Under the pieces are notes generated by a model. It was not told the DNA's origin. It saw only the letters and a list, made by a program, of their open reading frames with translations, and ran no database searches. A stretch of DNA of 53,347 bases from an uncultured Dorea sp. (GTDB lineage Bacteria > Bacillota > Clostridia > Lachnospirales > Lachnospiraceae). This document shows, one piece after another, positions 15,639 through 23,382 of the stretch (within the stretch, counting starts at the first letter, position 1; the number at the start of each line of letters is the position of its first letter). A program made the translations under genes and the position numbers. The stretch covers positions 1 through 53,347 of the forward strand of contig CAJTZE010000023.1 of NCBI GenBank assembly GCA_910584265.1. Direction: 5' to 3'.

Positions 15639-16256
15639 ATGCGGATATATGCAGGATGGACGGCGGGAATTTTTCAGGTGGGACAGACGAACCCGGCTAT
15701 GAATCAGAGGCATACGGGAAATGCGCTGAGTCCGGCAGCGGCAGGGAGAAGCGATACAGCGGTCATATCCCCGCAGGGAAAAGCATCCAGTATGCTGGCA
15801 AATCTGATGAACCAGAAGGAGCTGATCCAGATGAATAAAGAGTCTCTGATCAGGAGGTCTCTGGATGAGGAAAATGGAACGGTATCTTCCGGTCTGAAGG
15901 AGCAGCTGGAGGAGTATGAAAAACAGTTGGAGGAGCTTGACAGGCAGATTGCATCGGAGATGGCAGGACAGACGGAAAATGATCCGGAGACGGAAAAAAC
16001 GTACCAGAATCCGCAGAATATTAACGGGCCGGAGGGGGCAGATGAAAATATTGCCAGACTAACAGAAGTATCTGTGGATCTGGATAAAGATCAGATTTCT
16101 GCCCGGGCTCAGAACAGGCGGGAAGGCGAAAAGAGGGTATGTGAAGCAGAGATAGAGGGCGGTTCTGCAGCTGCAGAGCTCAAGCTGGAAGAGATAGAAG
16201 AGAAGGAACAGCTTACCGCGCAGATAAAGCCGGTATTGATGCGGCTTCATTCATAG
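15639..16256 (+). CDS. Hypothetical coiled-coil protein, 205 residues
   Basis: The ATG at 15639 follows AAGGAGG at a good distance. The protein has a low-complexity N-terminus with G-Q-T-N-P and S-P-Q-G-K. A glutamate/lysine/glutamine-rich helical stretch at about 60-115 (L-E-E-Y-E-K-Q-L-E-E-L-D-R-Q-I) is probably a coiled coil. A polar, asparagine-rich middle and another charged helix (E-L-K-L-E-E-I-E-E-K-E-Q-L) follow. No signal peptide or membrane helix is seen and no family was recognised. It follows the two-component pair and ends before a terminator, so it could be a target or partner of that system. Confidence 0.55.
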   Translation: MRIYAGWTAGIFQVGQTNPAMNQRHTGNALSPAAAGRSDTAVISPQGKASSMLANLMNQKELIQMNKESLIRRSLDEENGTVSSGLKEQLEEYEKQLEELDRQIASEMAGQTENDPETEKTYQNPQNINGPEGADENIARLTEVSVDLDKDQISARAQNRREGEKRVCEAEIEGGSAAAELKLEEIEEKEQLTAQIKPVLMRLHS

Positions 16257-16275
16257 ATTCTTGAAAAGACAAGAA

Positions 16276-16321
16276 AAAGGGACGGGAATTTTAAACCAAG
16301 GTTTTGGATTCCCGTCCCTTT
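16276..16321 (+). terminator. Bidirectional terminator between convergent genes
   Basis: A perfect 14-base stem, AAAGGGACGGGAAT with ATTCCCGTCCCTTT, around an 18-base loop lies between the convergent coiled-coil gene and the SorC-family regulator. A and T runs on both sides let it serve both strands. Confidence 0.8.
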
Positions 16322-16342
16322 ATAAATCGATAAGAAACACCA

Positions 16343-17320
16343 CTATGATTCGGAATGTTCTGCCAGCTCAAGCACCTTCTCTGCTGTCTGCGCATCCGTG
16401 ATCAGTACGTGCAGATAATGTCCGTTTAATGCACCCAGAATGGAATTTACTTTCTTCCCGCCGCCTCCGATGCCGATGACCTGTTTGTGGTTCGTAAGCT
16501 CCCGGATATCAATGGACACGATGCGGTTCTTTAGTGTGGTCTCACATAACTTCCCCTGAATATTGAAGAAATTTCCGCAGATATCGCCGGCGGCCTGCGC
16601 ATCTACTAACTCATTGATCATGGGCGTATCAAACGGATAATCAGATAGATGGTCTGCATCCCGTATGGGCGCTTCGCCGATTCCTACCAGAGTAACATCC
16701 AGATTGTGGGAGGCATCTAAAATAGAGGAAATGGCAGGCTCCTGCTTGATTGCCTCGCACAGAACCTCGCTCTGGCACATAAACGGCGCTGTCAGGATGT
16801 TCGCACGGCCGTCGTATTTGTCGATAATATGCTGTGCCAGGATATTCGGTTGAAAATCTACGCTCTGGGAAGAACCGCCCACTAAGGTATAGACCAGCAA
16901 ATCCTTGATGGATTTGTCCGTAGAAAGATGCTCGATCATGCTGTTCAAGGTTCTGCCCCAGGTCAGTCCGATGGTCATATTACTATGTATAAGCTGTTCA
17001 AAATATGCGGCGGCTTCCGAAGCAATCTTTTTCGTAACACTGCCACTGTCGGCGTTCGGGCAGTCCACCAGCTTGATGTCCTGCAGGCCGAACTTCTGGC
17101 GCAGGCGTTCTTCTAACTGGAGGATTTTCATGGTACCGCGGATATCCACGATTTCAAATTTGATCATGCCTTCGGCCTTCGCTTCATCCAAAAGCCGTCC
17201 TAAAGTGACACGGGATATGTTGAGACGTTTGGCAATCTCTGTTTGTGTGTAACCTTTTTCATATAAATAATATAACGCCTTCAGTTTCAAATAATACCTG
17301 TGTTCCTGTGAAATTGACAT
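16343..17320 (-). CDS. SorC-family sugar-binding transcriptional regulator
   Basis: The 325-residue protein has an N-terminal HTH (residues about 10-52: Y-E-K-G-Y-T-Q-T-E-I-A-K-R-L-N-I-S-R-V-T-L-G-R-L-L). The C-terminal SorC effector domain has G-L-T-W-G-R-T-L, V-Y-T-L-V-G-G and V-I-G-I-G-G-G-G-K-K. SorC regulators respond to phosphorylated sugars or polyols. The gene is divergent from the dehydrogenase operon (start 17725) with a 404-base gap. It is the likely local regulator, as SorC/DeoR-type regulators commonly sit next to their targets. AAGGAGA precedes the ATG. Confidence 0.88.
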   Translation of the reverse strand: MSISQEHRYYLKLKALYYLYEKGYTQTEIAKRLNISRVTLGRLLDEAKAEGMIKFEIVDIRGTMKILQLEERLRQKFGLQDIKLVDCPNADSGSVTKKIASEAAAYFEQLIHSNMTIGLTWGRTLNSMIEHLSTDKSIKDLLVYTLVGGSSQSVDFQPNILAQHIIDKYDGRANILTAPFMCQSEVLCEAIKQEPAISSILDASHNLDVTLVGIGEAPIRDADHLSDYPFDTPMINELVDAQAAGDICGNFFNIQGKLCETTLKNRIVSIDIRELTNHKQVIGIGGGGKKVNSILGALNGHYLHVLITDAQTAEKVLELAEHSES

Positions 17321-17356
17321 GATAGTCTCCTTTTGGTGTTTCCCGTGTTAGAATCA

Positions 17357-17480
17357 TTATTCTTTTATTTCATCAATATCTGTTAAAGTTACGCCCGCAA
17401 CATTATGTATTGCTTTTAAAAAGAGATATTTCTTTGAAATCTTCGATAGCAGCTTTAGCGGGCTCAAGTCCGTTCGGCAT
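17357..17480 (-). pseudogene. Possible small gene broken by a one-base insertion
   Basis: In the 404-base gap between the SorC gene and the dehydrogenase operon, an ATG at 17480 with AGGTGAT upstream starts M-P-N-G-L-E-P-A-K-A-A-I-E-D-F-K and then meets a stop. Shifting one base continues with F-L-K-A-I-H-N-V-A-G-V-T-L-T-D-I-D-E-I-K-E to a stop at 17357. The 124-base total is one more than 41 codons. It lies upstream of and co-oriented with the SorC gene. This may be chance; no family is known. Confidence 0.25.
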
Positions 17481-17626
17481 AGTATCACCTCATTTTGGAA
17501 AGCATTGTTTACAGGTGTCTCTATTATAACAATAAGTATTTTTAGTGTAAAGGGTTTCTTGGATTATGGAGTGCTGGAGAGGCATGTTCTGCTGTGAATT
17601 ACTGTAGCATTTTCGGTAAAAATATA

Positions 17627-17655
17627 TTGACAGTAGGAAGTCGCGGTGTTATATT
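17627..17655 (+). promoter_or_regulatory. Promoter of the dehydrogenase-complex operon
   Basis: TTGACA (17627-17632) and TATATT (17650-17655) are 17 bases apart, giving a start near 17662 and a 60-base leader before the E1 alpha gene. The leader contains GTATACAAGTGTAAACTT (near 17687-17705), with two short imperfect dyads where a SorC protein might bind. Confidence 0.65.
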
Positions 17656-17724
17656 ATGAGCATAAGGAATTTGCAATAGAAAAGCAAGTATACAAGTGTA
17701 AACTTATTTTTAGGAGGAATTATC

Positions 17725-18714
17725 ATGGGAGAAATTAAAGACAAGAGTTTATTGGAAAACAAAGAATTTCTTCAAGAGCTGATGGTCCGCATGATGACCG
17801 TCAATAAGTTTGAAGAACAGGCATTCTGGCTCTTTGGCCAGGGTCTTGTTCATGGAACTATGCATCTTAGTATCGGAGAGGAGGCAACAGGTGTCGGTAC
17901 GACAGCGGCACTGACAAAAGAGGATTATATGCTGGCTACGCACCGCGGACATGGACAGGCGCTCGGCAAAGGCGTAGACCTGAATTCCATGATGGCGGAG
18001 ATTCTTGCGCGGGCAACCGGTACGAACCATGGTAAGGGCGGCTCTATGCATATCTGTGATTTTGATAATGGTATTCTTGGTGCGAATGGTATTGTAGGTG
18101 CGAACGGGCCAATTGCCTGCGGTGCGGCGCTTACCATTAAGATGAAGAATATCCCGAACCGTGTGTGCGCGGCGTTCTTCGGAGACGGAGCTTCCAATGA
18201 GGGCGCAATCTTAGAGTCCATGAACTTAGCGGCTGCATGGGATCTCCCGGTAATGTTTATCCTGACTAATAATACCTACGGAATGTCAACTCCGCTTGAC
18301 AGAGTGGTTAAGAATAAAGATCTGAAGCAGAGAGCCGCAGCATTCGGTTTCAAGGCATATGAGTGCGACGGCAACGACGTGCTGGCTGTATATGAGACCG
18401 TAAAGGAAGCCCGCGAGTATGTAGTAGCAGGAAACGGCCCTGTACTGGTAGTTGAGCATACCTACCGGACCTCCGGACACTCTAAGAGCGACGGCAACCT
18501 GTACCGTACCAAGGAAGAGATCAAATACTGGGCAGACAGAAACCCGATCATCCGTTTCCGCCAGTTCCTGACTGAGAACAATATTTTCACAGATGAGGAA
18601 ATCGATGCAATGCAGGCAAGTGCAGACAAGGCGATCGCAGACGCAATTGAGTACGCTAAGGCTCAGCCGCAGCCAGTGGTAGCAGACCTGGAAGCTGATG
18701 TATACGCAGAGTAA
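17725..18714 (+). CDS. TPP-dependent dehydrogenase E1 component, alpha subunit (acetoin/pyruvate type)
   Basis: The 329-residue protein has the E1 alpha fold. The thiamine diphosphate motif G-D-G-A-S-N-E-G runs to N-N-T-Y-G (about residues 152-186). Also present are T-H-R-G-H-G-Q-A, G-K-G-G-S-M-H-I and Y-R-T-S-G-H-S-K-S-D. The length and the H-I-C-D-F-D-N-G-I-L-G-A-N-G-I-V-G sequence fit acetoin dehydrogenase AcoA better than the longer pyruvate dehydrogenase E1 alpha, but substrate cannot be settled from sequence. It decarboxylates or cleaves the substrate and passes the acyl group to E2. First gene of a four-gene operon; TAGGAGG precedes the ATG. Confidence 0.88.
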   Translation: MGEIKDKSLLENKEFLQELMVRMMTVNKFEEQAFWLFGQGLVHGTMHLSIGEEATGVGTTAALTKEDYMLATHRGHGQALGKGVDLNSMMAEILARATGTNHGKGGSMHICDFDNGILGANGIVGANGPIACGAALTIKMKNIPNRVCAAFFGDGASNEGAILESMNLAAAWDLPVMFILTNNTYGMSTPLDRVVKNKDLKQRAAAFGFKAYECDGNDVLAVYETVKEAREYVVAGNGPVLVVEHTYRTSGHSKSDGNLYRTKEEIKYWADRNPIIRFRQFLTENNIFTDEEIDAMQASADKAIADAIEYAKAQPQPVVADLEADVYAE

Positions 18715-18763
18715 CGATTCGGCAGGAGCAGTTACTACGCAGATTAATTAGGAGGGAAATAAG

Positions 18764-19747
18764 ATGAGTGAAATGAGACAGATTACCTATAGAGACGCGG
18801 TTCGTGAAGCTATGGTTGAGGAGATGCGCCGCGATGAGAACGTATATTTTATGGGTGAGGATATCGGCGCATATTGCGGAGCATTCGGTGTTTCCAAGAA
18901 TATGTTAGAAGAGTTCGGACCTGAGAGAATCCGTGAGACGCCGATTTCTGAGACGGCATTTATGGGAGCAGGCGTCGGCTCTGCTATTACAGGGATGCGT
19001 CCAATCGTAGAGCTGATGTTCTCTGATTTCATGGCAGTATGCTATGACCAGATCATCAATCAGGCGGCAAAGATGCACTTTATGTTCGCAGGCAAGGTTA
19101 ACGTGCCGATGGTTATCCGTACGCCTTCCGGCGGCGGTACAGGCGCGGCGGCACAGCATTCGCAGTCCTTAGAGCAGATGTATCTGCATGTGCCGGGACT
19201 GAAGGTGGTAGTTCCTTCTACACCGTATGATGCAAAGGGATTATTAAAGGCTTCTATCCGTGATAACAACACCGTTGTATTTCTGGAGCAGAAGAGATTA
19301 TATAAAGAAAAGGGCATGATTCCGGATGAGGATTACACCATTCCGCTTGGCGTTGCCGATGTAAAGAGAGAAGGTACAGATGTATCGATCATCACTTACG
19401 GAAGAATGGTGCAGATGAGCCTTCAGGTTGCTGAGAAGTTTGCAGAGGAGGGGATCAATGCAGAGGTTCTTGACCTTCGTTCTCTGTCTCCGCTTGACAA
19501 GGACGCAATCATTGCTACAGCTAAGAAGACACACAGAGTTGTGATCGTACACGAGGCTGTCCAGTTCGGCGGATTCGGCGGTGAGATTGCCGCTACGATT
19601 ACAGACAGCGAAGCATTCTATTATCTGGATGCTCCAATTAAGAGAGTCGGTGCGCTGTATTGTCCGGTGCCGTTTAACCCGGTGCTTGAGGCTGAGACAT
19701 TCCCTACTCCGGCGAAGATCGAAGCCGCAGTTAGAGACGTATTATAA
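18764..19747 (+). CDS. TPP-dependent dehydrogenase E1 component, beta subunit
   Basis: The 327-residue protein has the transketolase pyrimidine domain (residues about 5-180: F-M-G-E-D-I-G, G-P-E-R-I-R-E-T-P-I-S-E, P-S-G-G-G-T-G). The C-terminal transketolase domain contains D-L-R-S-L-S-P-L-D and H-E-A-V-Q-F-G-G-F-G-G-E. It pairs with E1 alpha to form the heterotetrameric active site, with the conserved Glu in S-E-T-A-F-M expected to contact the cofactor. It lies 49 bases after E1 alpha with its own AGGAGG site. Confidence 0.9.
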   Translation: MSEMRQITYRDAVREAMVEEMRRDENVYFMGEDIGAYCGAFGVSKNMLEEFGPERIRETPISETAFMGAGVGSAITGMRPIVELMFSDFMAVCYDQIINQAAKMHFMFAGKVNVPMVIRTPSGGGTGAAAQHSQSLEQMYLHVPGLKVVVPSTPYDAKGLLKASIRDNNTVVFLEQKRLYKEKGMIPDEDYTIPLGVADVKREGTDVSIITYGRMVQMSLQVAEKFAEEGINAEVLDLRSLSPLDKDAIIATAKKTHRVVIVHEAVQFGGFGGEIAATITDSEAFYYLDAPIKRVGALYCPVPFNPVLEAETFPTPAKIEAAVRDVL

Positions 19748-19764
19748 TCGAAGGAGGAATAGGG

Positions 19765-21084
19765 ATGGCAACAGCAATTTGTATGCCGAAAAACGGCATG
19801 GACATGGAGGAAGGCACCATCGTAAAATGGCTCAAAAATGTAGGCGACAGGATTGAAAAGGATGAGCCTTTTATGGAAATCGAAACCGATAAGATTACTA
19901 TGGAAACCGAGTCTCCTGTATCGGGCGTATTACTTGCCAAGCTGTATGAGGACGGCGCAGTTGTCCCGGTTCTGACAGCAGTCGGCTATATCGGAGAGCC
20001 GGGAGAGAAGGTTCCGGAAAGCCAGGCGGCAGCTCCGGCAGAGGAGAAGAAGGAGGAAGCGCCTGCAGCGCCGTTTCAGACGGCGGCGCCGGCAAAGGTT
20101 CTCTCCGGCGGCAATGGAATTCCGGCAACACCGTATGCAAAGAAGCTTGCTTCCGATAACGGAGTAGATCTGGCAGAGGTCACTCCTTCCGGACGCCACG
20201 GTGAGATCCGCGGGGTTGATGTGGAAAATGCGATCCATGCACAGCCGAAGGCTACGCCGTTAGCGAGGGCTATGGCTGCGGATATGGGTATTGATTTAAA
20301 GAATGTGACAGGAAGCGGCTATGGCGGCAAGATTATGAGCGCAGACCTGACGCCGGAGGAGAGAGCAAATGTAGAGGCGGCAGTGAAGGAAATCGAAGAG
20401 GTTCTTGAGCGCAGGAAGCTGTCGGGCATGCGCAAGGTAATTGCTCAGAGAATGAGCGCAAGCCATACAGAGATTCCGAATGTTACCCAGAATATTAAGG
20501 TAGACGTAACCGAGCTGCTTGCACTGAGAGCGAAGATCAATCAGGGCAAGGAGAAACCGGATAAGGTATCTGTCAACGATATCATCATCAAGGCAGTAGG
20601 CAAGGCGACAGCAGAGTTTGAGCGGTTCCGCATGACCTTAGAGGGTAATGAGTATGTGGTACATGATCAGATTAACGTAGGTATGGCAGTAGGCATCGAA
20701 GACGGACTGGTTGTGCCGGTGATCAAGGATGTTGACAAGAAGAGCCTTGTTGAGGTATCGAAGAAGGCCAAAGAGCTTGCGAAGAAAGCAAGGGAAGGGA
20801 AGCTCATGCCGGATGAGATGGGCGGCGGCCGTATTACCATTTCTAACATTGGTATGTACGGAACGCACAGCTTCACACCGATCATCAATCAGCCGGAGGC
20901 ATCCATTGTGGGCGTATGCGGCACAGAAGATGAGCTGGCGCTTGTAGACGGAGAGGTAGTAGTACGCAAGAAGATGATGATCTGCGTGACCTTTGACCAC
21001 AGAATCCTGAACGGCACAGAGGTATGTGAATTTGAGTCTTACTTGAAGAATCTGCTGGAGAACCCGATCAGCATATTGATTTAA
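19765..21084 (+). CDS. Dihydrolipoamide acyltransferase (E2) with tandem E3-binding domains
   Basis: The 439-residue protein has an N-terminal lipoyl domain (1-82; lipoyl Lys 43 in E-T-D-K-I-T) and an Ala/Pro-rich linker. Two peripheral subunit-binding domains follow in tandem (about 117-153, A-T-P-Y-A-K-K-L-A, and 162-197, A-T-P-L-A-R-A-M-A). The catalytic domain follows (about 210-439). The active-site motif reads D-H-R-I-L-N-G (His 412) where most members have D-H-R-x-x-D-G, so the catalytic Asp is replaced by Asn 416. It transfers the acyl group to CoA. GAAGGAGG precedes the ATG. Most family members have one binding domain. Confidence 0.9.
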   Translation: MATAICMPKNGMDMEEGTIVKWLKNVGDRIEKDEPFMEIETDKITMETESPVSGVLLAKLYEDGAVVPVLTAVGYIGEPGEKVPESQAAAPAEEKKEEAPAAPFQTAAPAKVLSGGNGIPATPYAKKLASDNGVDLAEVTPSGRHGEIRGVDVENAIHAQPKATPLARAMAADMGIDLKNVTGSGYGGKIMSADLTPEERANVEAAVKEIEEVLERRKLSGMRKVIAQRMSASHTEIPNVTQNIKVDVTELLALRAKINQGKEKPDKVSVNDIIIKAVGKATAEFERFRMTLEGNEYVVHDQINVGMAVGIEDGLVVPVIKDVDKKSLVEVSKKAKELAKKAREGKLMPDEMGGGRITISNIGMYGTHSFTPIINQPEASIVGVCGTEDELALVDGEVVVRKKMMICVTFDHRILNGTEVCEFESYLKNLLENPISILI

Positions 21085-21096
21085 TGGAGGATTGAC

Positions 21097-22815
21097 ATGG
21101 CAACAGAATTATATATGCCAAAGAATGGTATGGATATGGAAGAGGGTACCATTGTAAAATGGCTGAAAAATGTTGGAGACAAGATTGAAAAAGATGAGCC
21201 GTTTATGGAAATTGAAACCGATAAGATTACAATGGAAACCGAATCTCCTGCGGCAGGCGTACTTCTTGCCAAGCTGTATGAGGACGGAGCGGTTGTTCCG
21301 GTCCTGACAGCAGTAGGCTATATCGGAGAGCCGGGAGAGAAGGTTCCAGAGGCAGGAGCTCCTGCGGCGAAAGAAGCGGAAGCGCCTAAGGCGGAAAGTA
21401 CCGCATCAGCGCCAAAGGCTGAGAAGAAGGACGGCTATGATGTTGCTGTCATCGGTGGCGGCCCGGCTGGATATGTAGCGGCGATCCGGGCGGCGCAGCT
21501 TGGCGGCAAGGTGATTATCTTCGAGAAGGATACCGTTGGCGGAACCTGTTTGAACAGGGGATGTATCCCGACCAAGACCTATCTTAAGACAGCAGAATAT
21601 ATTCATCATATTGAGGCGGCCGCATCCAGAGGTATTGTGGTTAATGCGGAACACAGCGTGGATATGCCGAAGGTGGTTGCTTATAAGAACAATGTAGTTA
21701 AGACGCTGACAGGCGGCGTTGCAGGACTCTTAAAGAGCAACGGCGTTACTGTTGTAAACGGTGAGGCGGCGTTAGAGGATGCGGCGACGGTTGCATGCGG
21801 AGGAAAGACCTACAAGGCAGACAAGATTATCCTCTGCGGCGGTTCCAAGGCGATCCGCATCCCGATTCCGGGAGTAGACCACAAGGATGTTATGACCAGC
21901 GATGAGATTCTGGATATGGAAGTGGTTCCGGAGCGTCTGGGTATCATCGGCGGCGGAGTCATCGGATGTGAGCTGGCGTCTGCGTTTAGCGCATTCGGCA
22001 GCAAGGTTACGATCATAGAGGCGATGGACCGGGTTGTGTCTATGCTGGATAAGGATATTTCCGCAGAGGTTGATAAGACCCTGAAGAAATCCGGCGCGTG
22101 CGTGAACTGTGGACGCAAGGTATTAGAGATTAAAGATAACGGCGGATATCCGGTTATTGTGACAGATAATGGCGAATTTGAGTGCGATAAGGTGCTTCTT
22201 TCTATCGGAAGGGCGGCAGACCTGGGCTGCCTTGGCAGGCTGGCAGATCAGATTAAGACAGAGCGCGGCAAGATTGTGGTAGACGATACCATGAAGACAA
22301 GCGTGGATAACATCTATGCCTGCGGCGATATCAACGGCCGTATTATGCTGGCACATTCTGCATTCAAGATGGGTGAGGCGGCTGCTGAGAATGCGGTAAA
22401 GGGCAGTGCGGTGAAATGCGATCTGCGCTATGTGCCGAGCTGTCTGTATCTGTCGCCGGAGGCGGCTTCCGTAGGACTTACCGAGGATAAGGCAAGAGAG
22501 CTTCATCCAGAGGGCATCCGCGTGGGACGCTTTAACATGGCGGCCAACGGAAGAAGCGTGGCTTCCGGAGAGAAGGCCGGCTTTATCAAGGTTATCGCGG
22601 ATAACAAATATGGACAGATCCTCGGCGTGCATATGGTAGGCGGCGTTGCTTCTGAAATGATCGCAGAGCCGACAGCGCTGATGCAGATGGAGGTTACCAT
22701 AAACGAGGTGGCTGAATCAATCATTCATGCACACCCAAGCTATTCAGAGGCATTTGCAGAGGCCTGCGCTGACTGCCTAGGGCTTTGCGTCCACCAGCCT
22801 CCGAAGAAAAAATAA
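21097..22815 (+). CDS. lpdA: Dihydrolipoyl dehydrogenase (E3) with N-terminal lipoyl domain
   Basis: The 572-residue protein has an N-terminal lipoyl domain (1-82; lipoyl Lys 43), an Ala-rich linker and then a full E3. FAD site: V-A-V-I-G-G-G-P-A-G-Y. Redox disulfide: G-G-T-C-L-N-R-G-C (Cys 151 and 156). NAD site: I-G-G-G-V-I-G-C-E. C-terminal interface: H-A-H-P-S-Y-S-E with the catalytic His-Glu. It re-oxidises dihydrolipoamide with NAD+. A lipoyl domain on E3 is known from clostridial acetoin systems. This one differs from the E2 lipoyl domain at only about six of 85 positions. Last gene of the operon. Confidence 0.92.
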   Translation: MATELYMPKNGMDMEEGTIVKWLKNVGDKIEKDEPFMEIETDKITMETESPAAGVLLAKLYEDGAVVPVLTAVGYIGEPGEKVPEAGAPAAKEAEAPKAESTASAPKAEKKDGYDVAVIGGGPAGYVAAIRAAQLGGKVIIFEKDTVGGTCLNRGCIPTKTYLKTAEYIHHIEAAASRGIVVNAEHSVDMPKVVAYKNNVVKTLTGGVAGLLKSNGVTVVNGEAALEDAATVACGGKTYKADKIILCGGSKAIRIPIPGVDHKDVMTSDEILDMEVVPERLGIIGGGVIGCELASAFSAFGSKVTIIEAMDRVVSMLDKDISAEVDKTLKKSGACVNCGRKVLEIKDNGGYPVIVTDNGEFECDKVLLSIGRAADLGCLGRLADQIKTERGKIVVDDTMKTSVDNIYACGDINGRIMLAHSAFKMGEAAAENAVKGSAVKCDLRYVPSCLYLSPEAASVGLTEDKARELHPEGIRVGRFNMAANGRSVASGEKAGFIKVIADNKYGQILGVHMVGGVASEMIAEPTALMQMEVTINEVAESIIHAHPSYSEAFAEACADCLGLCVHQPPKKK

Positions 22816-22853
22816 TTTCGAGTTTTTCAAATTCCTTCTTAAAATGTTTATAG

Positions 22854-22892
22854 AAAAAAGCGCTTTCTGCCTGAGGCGGAGAGTGCTTTTTT
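22854..22892 (+). terminator. Terminator of the dehydrogenase operon
   Basis: An A-rich run, an imperfect stem (AAAAGCGCTTTCTGCC with GGCGGAGAGTGCTTTT, loop TGAG) and a run of T residues form a typical rho-independent terminator 40 bases after the E3 stop. Confidence 0.8.
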
Positions 22893-22922
22893 CGTAAGCG
22901 CACTTTTGTTCTTAGGATATGC

Positions 22923-22951
22923 TTGATTTTTCAACAGTCCTGCTTTAAAAT
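22923..22951 (+). promoter_or_regulatory. Promoter for the phosphorelay genes
   Basis: TTGATT (22923-22928) and TAAAAT (22946-22951) are 17 bases apart, placing a start near 22958, about 65 bases before the receiver-protein gene. Confidence 0.5.
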
Positions 22952-23022
22952 ATTTTTACGGAGATTTGGGGAATCTCTACCCTTGTATACTGTGGGGAAA
23001 AAGTAATTTAGGAGGCAATTGT

Positions 23023-23382
23023 ATGCAAAAACGTATTTTGGTAGTGGATGACGACAAGATGAATCTGATGAGGACAAAGATGATACTCGATAAGAGCTAT
23101 GAAATAGTTCTTGCTGAATCCGGGAGGGAAGCGCTTGAGAAGCTTAAGCGTGAAAAGATGGATCTGGTACTCCTCGATATTGCAATGCCGAGTATGGACG
23201 GTATCGAGACTTTTGAACACATGAAAGAAAATTCGATAGAAGTGCCCGTAATTTTCCTGACGGCATCGGGGTATGAGGAGGATGTAAAGAGTGCGATCAA
23301 GCTGGGAGCAGTCAATTACCTGAAAAAACCATTTCGGCCACAGGAGCTTCTGAAACGTGTTGCAAAGGAGTTTGAGGAATAA
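23023..23382 (+). CDS. Stand-alone receiver-domain response regulator
   Basis: The 119-residue protein is a single CheY-like receiver: I-L-V-V-D-D-D acidic pocket, phospho-acceptor Asp 52 in L-V-L-L-D-I-A-M-P, Thr in F-L-T-A-S and Lys in L-K-K-P-F. It has no output domain. The ATG at 23023 follows TAGGAGG. An upstream start at 22966 has no such site. The stop codon overlaps the start of the hybrid kinase by one base, so the two are translationally coupled and likely exchange phosphate. Confidence 0.88.
   Translation: MQKRILVVDDDKMNLMRTKMILDKSYEIVLAESGREALEKLKREKMDLVLLDIAMPSMDGIETFEHMKENSIEVPVIFLTASGYEEDVKSAIKLGAVNYLKKPFRPQELLKRVAKEFEE

Noticed and set aside
17725..22815. Classical pyruvate dehydrogenase or branched-chain complex
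   Set aside because: I kept a broader call. The short E1 alpha, the lipoyl domain on E3 and the regulator context favour an acetoin-type enzyme, but sequence alone does not settle the substrate.
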